Positions 1 through 5,128 of a DNA stretch of 5,128 nt are shown here, piece by piece. Every line of letters begins with the position of its first letter. The stretch's first letter is position 1. The position numbers were made by a program, and so were the translations under genes. Location: NCBI GenBank assembly GCA_903888395.1, contig CAISTO010000370.1, positions 1-5,128 on the forward strand, written 5' to 3'. Under the pieces are notes generated by a model. The model saw nothing but the letters and a program-made list of their open reading frames with translations, was not told the DNA's origin and did no database searches. Origin of the DNA: an uncultured Bacteroidota bacterium. Lineage in GTDB: Bacteria > Bacteroidota > Bacteroidia > UKL13-3.

Positions 1-1140
1 AAAAAAGAAAAGGTAAAAAAAGAATTTAAGCTAATTAAACCAGACGACAGGGTTAAATTACTCGATGCAAGAATTGTATCAAATGGGATAGTCAATTATG
101 ATACTTTTAGAGAATATTTAATAGATAAAGATTATTTAGAAGATGGTTATGATAAAAGAACCTTTCAAAGAGATATTAAATTTATCAAGGAAAAATTAAA
201 AGATAAATTCCCTGAATTACATGAAGAATATAGAGGTAAATTATTGATAAATAATAGAGTATTAATAAATAATAGAGCTGTAAATAATTACCACTACCAG
301 TCTATTAATATAAATGGCATGGGTATCTGCGCATTCTCAGAAATAACTGAAGATGACTTTGATGACTTTATAAAAATACTCCGTTATAATCCTGATTTTT
401 TTAAGTCAGAATCTAAATTAATTTATAAAAAAATTGAGGCTACCATACTTGAAAATCATGAATATGATCAGAGTAAAATAGCATGGAATCCAAGGACATT
501 ATTAGAAATTGGACTTAAAGAAGGTCAGCAAAATTTCTCTAAAATGCTGGATTATATTCTTGAACAAAAGCCCGTTAAAGCTAAACATTATAAAATGGTT
601 GATGGCAAATTGAATGACAGACAATTTCTGCCTTTATTATTAAAAGAGCTAAACTCTGGCTGGAATGTAGGTTGGTATTTATTAGTGGCTGACTTTAAAG
701 AGGGAGACAAAGAGATTAATGTTGATTTAAAAACACTTAGATTATATAACTTAGATTCTTTAAGTGAGATTTCAACTATCAATAAAAAAATCAAAATCAA
801 TATTCCAGAAAATTTCGACCCAAATGATTATTTTAAACACGCTATTATTGGCTTAACAAGACAAAATATATATAACAATGAATATGTACCTGAAAAAGTT
901 CTTTTAAAAGTATTACCCAAACAAGATTGGGTTTATAAATATTTAGAAAAGTACCATTTACATCATTCTCAAGTAATAAATTACAAAAAAAATACTGTCG
1001 AATTATTTGTTGAATTAGATCTAGATTTAGAACTATTTCTCAAGAAATACTGTGATGTATTTGTAGTTGAAGAGCCAATATCTTTGAGAAATAAACTTAA
1101 AGAAACATTTATAAAAGTAATCGCCAATTATAACAATTGA
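1..1140 (+). CDS. WYL-domain transcriptional regulator (5' end outside the window)
   Basis: The frame is open from the first base to the TGA at 1138-1140, giving 379 residues, so the gene starts upstream of the window. A TTG at 244 could be read as a start but would cut off a conserved N-terminal part. Window residues about 15-70 look like the DNA-binding HTH of WYL regulators, with the typical RTFQRDI motif at 53-59. A low-complexity linker (about 80-100) follows. The WYL domain contains the literal motif GWYLLV (W225, Y226, L227), then the basic/aromatic stretch RLYNLDSLSEI (about 247-257). The C-terminal WCX-like part has WVYKYLEKYHLHHSQ (310-324) and EEPISLRNKLKE (357-368), both typical of the family. 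WYL proteins bind nucleic-acid or nucleotide ligands and act as repressors or activators, often of phage-defence loci. It is the first visible gene of an operon with the transferase gene 13 nt downstream, and probably regulates its own operon. The family call is firm; the ligand and target are unknown. Confidence 0.9.
   Translation, partial: KKEKVKKEFKLIKPDDRVKLLDARIVSNGIVNYDTFREYLIDKDYLEDGYDKRTFQRDIKFIKEKLKDKFPELHEEYRGKLLINNRVLINNRAVNNYHYQSININGMGICAFSEITEDDFDDFIKILRYNPDFFKSESKLIYKKIEATILENHEYDQSKIAWNPRTLLEIGLKEGQQNFSKMLDYILEQKPVKAKHYKMVDGKLNDRQFLPLLLKELNSGWNVGWYLLVADFKEGDKEINVDLKTLRLYNLDSLSEISTINKKIKINIPENFDPNDYFKHAIIGLTRQNIYNNEYVPEKVLLKVLPKQDWVYKYLEKYHLHHSQVINYKKNTVELFVELDLDLELFLKKYCDVFVVEEPISLRNKLKETFIKVIANYNN
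244..279 (+). repeat. In-frame tandem duplication of an 18-bp unit in the WYL gene linker
   Basis: Two adjacent 18-bp units (244-261 and 262-279) match at 15 of 18 positions and encode LINNRV-LINNRA, followed by a partial third echo (VNN). The unit is six codons, so gain or loss of a copy keeps the frame. It lies in the linker between the HTH-like part and the WYL domain. Confidence 0.75.
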
Positions 1141-1153
1141 GCGATTCAATCAA

Positions 1154-1915
1154 ATGAATAAACATATGAAACCACATAAAAACAGTTTACCCGAACAAGT
1201 AATTGGAAAAACATTGGATAATTATTTGGCAAAAGGATATTATAGAATGGTGCAGTCTGTTTTTACAACAGAATGTATTCATGGCGAACATGGAAATATG
1301 CTGGATTGTTTTTGGCTTAGAACATTGGTTAATGAAATAAATCCAATTAACACGCATAAAATATTTATAAAAAATAAAAAATTCAGCATTAGCATTGGTG
1401 AAGCAAAATATAATGAGGAAATAGATCAATTGTATGCATTGTACCTTGAATCAATTAGCTTTAACGCCCCTGAAAATGTTCAAAATGTAATGTTAAATTC
1501 AGAAAAGAAAGCAGCGTTTGATACTCAAATAATAGAAATAAGAGATCACGAAACCCTAATCGCTGTTGGTTATTTTGATTTGGGGGAAAATTCAATAATG
1601 GGAATATTGAACTTTTACAATCCACATTATAAAAAATACAGCTTAGGTAAATTACTCATCCTTCTAAAAATTGACTACGCACAAAAGAACAAATTCAAAT
1701 ATTATTATACTGGATATATAGTTTTAGGTTGTAACAGCTTTGATTATAAATTATTCCCAAGCATTGATGCCATTGAAGTATTTATCCCAGAAAAAAACTA
1801 TACCTGGGAAAGATTCAATAATTTAGGGAAAGAAGGCTTAAAGGAATTTGGGTTTTCTTACAATATTTTAAAAGAACTCAATGATATTCCTTTTGATGAT
1901 TTCAACTTGCCATAA
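1154..1915 (+). CDS. Arginyl/leucyl-tRNA--protein transferase family (Ate/Bpt-like) protein, short form
   Basis: This 253-residue protein matches the C-terminal catalytic (GNAT-like fold) part of aminoacyl-tRNA--protein transferases. Those enzymes move Arg or Leu from charged tRNA to the N-terminus of proteins and so create N-degrons in the cytosol. Family landmarks appear in the expected order: LDNYLAKGYYRMVQSVFTT (21-39), FWLR (53-56), LYALYL (93-98), AVGYFDLGENSI (137-148), FYNPHYKKYSLGKL (154-167), YYYTGYIVLGC (183-193) and DYK (197-199). The N-terminal Cys-rich motif of classical Ate1/Bpt (a CxxC-type metal/Fe-S site) is absent; only C41 and C52 lie in that area, in different spacing. 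The ATG at 1154 follows the regulator stop by 13 nt; a second ATG at 1166 is possible. There is no clear Shine-Dalgarno, as usual in Bacteroidota. Its 3' end overlaps the convergent AAA+ gene by 14 bp. Family membership is likely; the transferred amino acid and targets cannot be read from the sequence. Confidence 0.8.
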   Translation: MNKHMKPHKNSLPEQVIGKTLDNYLAKGYYRMVQSVFTTECIHGEHGNMLDCFWLRTLVNEINPINTHKIFIKNKKFSISIGEAKYNEEIDQLYALYLESISFNAPENVQNVMLNSEKKAAFDTQIIEIRDHETLIAVGYFDLGENSIMGILNFYNPHYKKYSLGKLLILLKIDYAQKNKFKYYYTGYIVLGCNSFDYKLFPSIDAIEVFIPEKNYTWERFNNLGKEGLKEFGFSYNILKELNDIPFDDFNLP

Positions 1916-3596
1916 ATCCTTTTATTTTAACAAATTTATAAGGTTTTATTCTTTTTTCTTCATCGCAATAAGCGGATACCATTTCATAGGTTGGAACGGT
2001 TCCATTTAATATGGAATTTATTTCAATTTTTCGGGCAATATTATCAATTTCACCACCCGATAACTGGTAGTTTAAAGCTAACTGATGGCAATAATTACTG
2101 GGTAGGCTATCTAACTTTAATTGAAATATTTTTGCCCTAATCAATTGGTCAGGTTTTTTAAAGTTCATTTTAAACAAAAACCTTCTTGAAAAGGCATCAT
2201 CTTGATTTTCGGGTAAATTGGTTGTTGCAAATAATATTCCATCAAAATTCTCTAATTCATCTAATAAAATATTGATCATTTCATTCTCTGTATTGGCAAT
2301 TGATGACGATTCATTAGAACTTTTTCTGCTTGCAAATAATGAATCACATTCATTTATAAATAATATAGGCGTGATTTTATTTGCTTTTTTTATTTTGTAA
2401 TAATTGTTAAATATTTCTTTGACTTTCTTTTGGCTTTCGCCATACCACATCGATTTTGTATTACTTAAATCTAATTTTACAATGTCTCTTTTTGTTGTTC
2501 TTGCTATTTGCAAAACAGATTCAGTTTTGCCAGTTCCTGGATCTCCATGGAATAATACTGTTACCCCAATAGCAAGTTTTTTTTCTAATAATCGTTTTTG
2601 TATTTTATTAAATTCAGTTTCCTGTAATGCATTGGAAATGGTATTAAATTGATTGGTTTCACCTGCTGAAAATAACAATGTTTTTGCTGCTATTTTTCCA
2701 TGCTTTATGACCCCTTCAACTTGTGTGATTTCAGAATTTAAGAACAATTTGATATCTTGTTTTTCTAACAATTCTATGGTCTTAGGTGAAAGGTTTACGA
2801 TGGTACTAAACACATAACTATCAATATGATTCAATACCAGCCAGTTCTTTTTAATTAAAGCATTCTTTTTATTGATAAAATTTTGAATTGCATTAATTTG
2901 TTCCGATTTGGATTGATAAACCAATTTTATAAAATCAAATAATTTCAAATCTTCCTCTCCCGAAATCAAATCCCAAATACATAAGAACAATAATAGTTTA
3001 TCTTCAACAATCAAATTGTCCTTTTCCACCTTTTTTACCAATATCAATTTGCGGTTATTATTGATTAATTCTGTAATTTGTAACAAACCATTTGCCAATG
3101 ATATATTTTTACTTTTTATGTTCATGGCAATATCATTTGCTTGACTTAAAAAATCAACAGTGTTTTCCTTTTTTTTAACTTCAACTGCAGATGTTAGCCT
3201 ATCTCCTTTACTTATTTTCTCAATTACTTCAATTGGTATAGCATAACTATATTCATTGGCAAATTCGCCTCTTCTTTGCTTATTTATTTTCGTTATTATC
3301 TTTTTATTTTCTAATGATAAGAAATCATTTTTAAAGGCACCTATTTTTAATGATGAGCTACTCATATAGCGAGCCATTTCAGGCATTTCCACCCCCGATT
3401 TATTAAAGGAAAATAGATAGAGAATTGACATCCAAAACGCTTCCGAAACTGAAATAGAATAATATTCACTTAAAAATTCTAGATTTGGTTTTATTTCATC
3501 TAGCTCAATTGTTTTTTTATTGAAATTACAGCTTTCTGCTTTTTCAGCCACACTGATTAAATAATCTTCGGGTTTGTAATTGATTTTAGTTTCCAT
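1902..3596 (-). CDS. AAA+ family ATPase with winged-helix-like N-terminal region
   Basis: The 564-residue protein has a C-terminal AAA+ module in canonical order: Walker A HGDPGTGKT (350-358, Lys357), an aromatic pore-loop-like MWYGES (383-388), Walker B ILFINECD (411-418), sensor 1 ATTN (457-460), paired arginine-finger candidates R471/R472 in DAFSRRF, and a sensor-2-like region LSGGEIDNIARK (512-523). The Walker B aspartate before the catalytic Glu416 is Asn415; I recall NE in place of DE in related Bacteroidota AAA ATPases but could not check. Residues about 40-130 look like a helical/winged-helix region, and 140-310 is helical with no recognised domain. No protease motif (such as HEXXH), signal peptide or convincing membrane segment is seen, so it is probably a soluble remodelling ATPase. 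The ATG at 3596 is supported by a TAGGTTTG -7 box 15 nt upstream. The gene is monocistronic here and convergent with the transferase gene. The specific function is unknown. Confidence 0.88.
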   Translation of the reverse strand: METKINYKPEDYLISVAEKAESCNFNKKTIELDEIKPNLEFLSEYYSISVSEAFWMSILYLFSFNKSGVEMPEMARYMSSSSLKIGAFKNDFLSLENKKIITKINKQRRGEFANEYSYAIPIEVIEKISKGDRLTSAVEVKKKENTVDFLSQANDIAMNIKSKNISLANGLLQITELINNNRKLILVKKVEKDNLIVEDKLLLFLCIWDLISGEEDLKLFDFIKLVYQSKSEQINAIQNFINKKNALIKKNWLVLNHIDSYVFSTIVNLSPKTIELLEKQDIKLFLNSEITQVEGVIKHGKIAAKTLLFSAGETNQFNTISNALQETEFNKIQKRLLEKKLAIGVTVLFHGDPGTGKTESVLQIARTTKRDIVKLDLSNTKSMWYGESQKKVKEIFNNYYKIKKANKITPILFINECDSLFASRKSSNESSSIANTENEMINILLDELENFDGILFATTNLPENQDDAFSRRFLFKMNFKKPDQLIRAKIFQLKLDSLPSNYCHQLALNYQLSGGEIDNIARKIEINSILNGTVPTYEMVSAYCDEEKRIKPYKFVKIKGFMAS

Positions 3597-3611
3597 TATT
3601 ATATTTTATTG

Positions 3612-3619
3612 CAAACCTA
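3612..3619 (-). promoter_or_regulatory. Bacteroidota -7 promoter box (TAGGTTTG) of the AAA+ gene
   Basis: Read on the minus strand, the bases are TAGGTTTG, a perfect match to the TAnnTTTG -7 consensus of the Bacteroidota primary sigma factor. The box ends 15 nt before the AAA+ start codon, so the transcript would have a leader of about 10 nt, A-rich and without Shine-Dalgarno. No good -33 TTTG lies at the usual distance, so the promoter may be weak or activator-dependent. The AACGACA inverted repeat lies directly upstream, over the -33 region. Confidence 0.6.
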
Positions 3620-3628
3620 ATACCACTA

Positions 3629-3647
3629 AACGACATTTTTTGTCGTT
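3629..3647. promoter_or_regulatory. Inverted repeat AACGACA-N5-TGTCGTT, candidate operator for the AAA+ gene
   Basis: Perfect 7-bp arms (3629-3635 and 3641-3647) flank a 5-base T-only spacer. The repeat starts 9 bp upstream of the TAGGTTTG -7 box of the minus-strand gene and covers its -33 region, the position expected of a repressor or activator site. As RNA it could form a hairpin, but it is not followed by a T-run that would make it a terminator of either neighbour. A regulatory site is the more likely reading; the binding protein is unknown. Confidence 0.55.
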
Positions 3648-3655
3648 ATGCAATG

Positions 3656-3669
3656 AAATGATATCATTT
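3656..3669. repeat. 14-bp perfect palindrome AAATGATATCATTT
   Basis: The 14 bases equal their own reverse complement with no spacer. It lies 8 bp beyond the AACGACA inverted repeat on the side away from the AAA+ gene, about 60 bp from that gene's start. It could be a second site for a dimeric regulator. AT-rich DNA yields such palindromes more often than balanced DNA, so function is uncertain. Confidence 0.5.
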
Positions 3670-3827
3670 AAATTGGAATGTCCCTAATAATAACCGCTAG
3701 CGTTGTTTGACTTTGTAATATTGTTCTTTCTGCTTGGGGCAATAAGGTGAATTGATTGAAAAAGTGGTATGTCGGAAATTCCGAACTACTGCCGAAACAG
3801 AATTTTCTAAAATTTAGAAATTATTAA
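3670..3827. other. Middle of the divergent intergenic region with several short palindromes, no gene seen
   Basis: No plausible coding frame or RNA gene is visible. Three short symmetric sequences occur: CGCTAGCG (3695-3702); TCGGAA-A-TTCCGA (3772-3784, perfect 6-bp arms around one base); and TTTCTAAA-A-TTTAGAAA (3804-3820, perfect 8-bp arms around one base). The stretch is longer than the two promoters need, so it may hold extra regulator sites, an old element boundary or remnants of lost sequence. Confidence 0.45.
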
Positions 3828-3863
3828 ATTTGTCCAGTTTTTTTGCTAATAAACTGGACAAAT
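3828..3863. promoter_or_regulatory. Perfect 13-bp inverted repeat, candidate AbiEi operator
   Basis: Arms ATTTGTCCAGTTT (3828-3840) and AAACTGGACAAAT (3851-3863) are perfect reverse complements separated by 10 bases. The right arm ends 4 bp before the TATCTTTG -7 box and the -33 TTTG lies in the spacer, so a protein bound here would cover the promoter. AbiEi antitoxins are known to repress their own operon by binding inverted repeats in the promoter, and the gene immediately downstream encodes an AbiEi-like wHTH protein. Autorepression is therefore the natural inference. A transcription terminator is less likely, because no T-run follows and the promoter is embedded in it. Confidence 0.8.
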
Positions 3864-3875
3864 AAATTATCTTTG
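3842..3875 (+). promoter_or_regulatory. Bacteroidota-type promoter of the AbiE operon (TTTG / TATCTTTG)
   Basis: The -7 box TATCTTTG (3868-3875) fits TAnnTTTG exactly. A -33-like TTTG occurs at 3842-3845 with a 22-bp spacer, at the long end of what is usual. Transcription would start near 3880-3882, leaving about a 10-nt A-rich leader before the ATG at 3892, with no Shine-Dalgarno. A second TAnnTTTG match, TAAATTTG at 3825-3832, overlaps the left operator arm but has no -33 box; it may be chance or a weak second promoter. Confidence 0.75.
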
Positions 3876-3891
3876 CACTACAATAAAAACA

Positions 3892-4617
3892 ATGAAAACT
3901 ACTAAGTACATATCTATTACCATAGATAGGCTCCCCAGAGGCTATGTATTCACCTATGACGACTTTACTACTGAGGTCAACCAAAAACAAGCATTAATAA
4001 AAGCCCTTAATAGGATGGTTGCTAGTGGCAAAATTGCCAAACTATCAAAGGGCAAATATTACAAACCTGAAAATACACCATTTGGCAACTTGCAACCCAA
4101 TCAGGCACAAGTAGTAAAAGATTTGCTGGAAGAAAACGGAAAAATAACGGGCTATCTAACTGGTTACAGTATTTATAATCAATTGGGCTTAACCACACAG
4201 GTTAGCAACACCATACAAATTGGTAAAAATCAGGTAAGACCTAATTTTAAAAGAGAACGCTATACCATTGCTTTTGTGAAGCAAAAAAACACCATCACCA
4301 AAGAGAATATTCCTTTGTTGCAGTTACTGGATGCTATTCGATACATAAAAAAAATACTAGATGCCAATATAGAAGCATCTTGTAAGCGATTTTTAGCCAT
4401 TATCAAAAACTTAACGGACAAAGAAGTTAATAGCATGGTTCGCTTGGCATTAAAATATCCACCTGCCACAAGGGCATTATTAGGTGCATTGTTAGAGCAA
4501 CTAAAACAAGAAAATACAACGGAACCGATTTTCAAGTCATTGAACCCAATTACCAAATATAAACTAACAGGTGCGGAGAAAGCGTTATCCACCACCGAAA
4601 AATGGAACATAATATGA
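3892..4617 (+). CDS. abiEi: AbiEi-like type IV antitoxin / transcriptional repressor (DUF6088 family)
   Basis: This 241-residue protein has an N-terminal winged helix (about 5-60), with the pattern DRLPRGYVFTYDDF (12-25), a recognition-helix-like segment around QALIKALNRMVASG (33-46) and a wing KLSKGKYYKP (50-59). Next comes the DUF6088/AbiEi-type core, with GYLTGYSIYNQLGLTTQ (87-103) and LLQLLDAIRYIKKI (142-155). The C-terminal segment YPPATRALLGALLEQL (189-204) is typical of the family. AbiEi neutralises the AbiEii nucleotidyltransferase without stable binding (type IV) and represses the operon through its wHTH. The stop TGA at 4615-4617 overlaps the toxin ATG, so translation is probably coupled. 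The start is fixed by the promoter about 17 bp upstream. The neighbour makes the role assignment strong; the antitoxin mechanism in this species is inferred. Confidence 0.88.
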   Translation: MKTTKYISITIDRLPRGYVFTYDDFTTEVNQKQALIKALNRMVASGKIAKLSKGKYYKPENTPFGNLQPNQAQVVKDLLEENGKITGYLTGYSIYNQLGLTTQVSNTIQIGKNQVRPNFKRERYTIAFVKQKNTITKENIPLLQLLDAIRYIKKILDANIEASCKRFLAIIKNLTDKEVNSMVRLALKYPPATRALLGALLEQLKQENTTEPIFKSLNPITKYKLTGAEKALSTTEKWNII

Positions 4618-5128
4618 AGCTGCACGAAAATATAACCTTATTCAGACAAGCTGTTCAGTTTACGGCTGACCAAATGAAAATCCCTGCCATTTATATAGAA
4701 AAAGACTATTGGGTTACATATGCTTTATTTACCATTTTCAATAATGAAATTGGCAAGGACACCGTATTTAAAGGTGGGACGGAACTATCCAAATGTTACA
4801 ATATAATAGAACGCTTTTCGGAAGATATTGATTTGGTAATATTGAGAAGAGAAGGAGAAACAGACAGCAAGTTAAAATCAAAATTAAAAGTAATAAGTAC
4901 GGTTGTAGAAGCTGTATTACCCGAAGTTGCCATTGAAGGCATTACCCATAAAATTGGAATGAATCGAAAAACGGCACACACTTACAACAAAGAATTTAAA
5001 GGCGGTTACGGACAAATAAGAGATGTTATCATTTTGGAATCTACATGGTTGGGATATTACGAACCTTATACCACCAAAAGCATCGTTTCATTTGTTGGTC
5101 AAATGATGCTAGATAATAAACAGTCTGA
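4614..5128 (+). CDS. abiEii: AbiEii/AbiGii-family nucleotidyltransferase toxin (3' end outside the window)
   Basis: The gene starts with ATG at 4614, sharing ATGA with the antitoxin stop. It stays open to the right edge, giving 171 codons plus 2 bases; the family is usually about 250-300 residues, so the C-terminal part is missing. The polymerase-beta-type nucleotidyltransferase signature is complete: FKGGTELSK (52-60) followed by RFSEDIDL (67-74), giving GGT plus the metal-binding D71 and D73. Upstream, IEKDYWVTYALF (28-39) is the usual N-terminal helix of the family. AbiEii toxins transfer nucleotides to tRNA 3' ends or related RNA substrates, causing reversible growth arrest and abortive infection. 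All active-site residues visible here are intact, so the toxin is probably functional. The exact nucleotide and RNA target cannot be read from the sequence. Confidence 0.92.
   Translation, partial: MKLHENITLFRQAVQFTADQMKIPAIYIEKDYWVTYALFTIFNNEIGKDTVFKGGTELSKCYNIIERFSEDIDLVILRREGETDSKLKSKLKVISTVVEAVLPEVAIEGITHKIGMNRKTAHTYNKEFKGGYGQIRDVIILESTWLGYYEPYTTKSIVSFVGQMMLDNKQS

Noticed and set aside
244..1140. TTG at 244 as the true start of the WYL regulator
   Set aside because: The frame is open back to base 1 and the upstream residues contain HTH-type sequence (RTFQRDI) that belongs to the family, so the gene begins before the window.
1918..1945. Hairpin-plus-T-run terminator after the transferase gene
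   Set aside because: Only a weak bulged stem (CCTT...AAGG) can be drawn before the T-rich stretch, and it lies inside the coding end of the AAA+ gene.
2218..2652. Plus-strand open frames opposite the AAA+ gene
   Set aside because: They mirror the conserved AAA+ motifs on the other strand and have no signals of their own.
1902..3596. FtsH-like membrane protease identity for the AAA+ protein
   Set aside because: No transmembrane segment and no HEXXH zinc-protease motif are present, and the protein ends shortly after the AAA+ module.
3608..3654. Outer arms ATTGCA (3608-3613) and TGCAAT (3649-3654) as a nested hairpin around AACGACA-T5-TGTCGTT
   Set aside because: The outer pair is not centred on the inner one (centres near 3631 and 3638), and six-base matches are expected by chance in AT-rich DNA.
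4260..4625. Minus-strand open frame of 121 codons opposite the antitoxin gene
   Set aside because: It is a shadow of the AbiEi frame, with no promoter or recognisable family features.

Overview
The window looks like an accessory (probably defence-related) stretch of a low-GC Bacteroidota chromosome or mobile element. Three things point there: the two most convincing promoters carry the Bacteroidota -7 box TAnnTTTG (TATCTTTG before the rightmost operon, TAGGTTTG before the minus-strand gene); the 5' leaders are very short and A-rich with no Shine-Dalgarno sequence; and the protein families are common in that phylum. No rRNA, tRNA, CRISPR array or insertion sequence is visible.

Layout from left to right. 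(1) Bases 1-1915, plus strand: a two-gene operon. The first gene enters from the left edge and encodes a WYL-domain transcriptional regulator with an HTH-like N-terminal part. Thirteen bases after its stop begins a short member of the arginyl/leucyl-tRNA--protein transferase family (Ate/Bpt), which lacks the N-terminal cysteine cluster of the classical enzymes. (2) Bases 1902-3596, minus strand: a 564-residue AAA+ ATPase with a probable winged-helix N-terminal part and a C-terminal ATPase module. It runs convergently into the transferase gene and overlaps it by 14 bp. (3) Bases 3597-3891: a 295-bp divergent intergenic region dense in palindromes, holding promoters for the AAA+ gene (leftward) and the next operon (rightward). 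(4) Bases 3892-5128, plus strand: a two-gene AbiE-type toxin-antitoxin operon. A DUF6088/AbiEi-like wHTH antitoxin overlaps by ATGA an AbiEii nucleotidyltransferase toxin that is cut by the right edge. A perfect 13-bp inverted repeat sits between the -33 and -7 boxes of this operon and is the obvious candidate operator for the AbiEi protein.

How the parts may work together: AbiEi/AbiEii is an established type IV toxin-antitoxin and phage-defence module with autoregulation by AbiEi. The WYL + transferase + AAA+ block is not a system I recognise. WYL proteins often control defence loci, and an aminoacyl-tRNA-dependent N-terminal tagging enzyme beside an AAA+ remodeller suggests, as inference only, a tagging/unfolding module. 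The two blocks differ in hand-sampled base composition, so they may have arrived separately.
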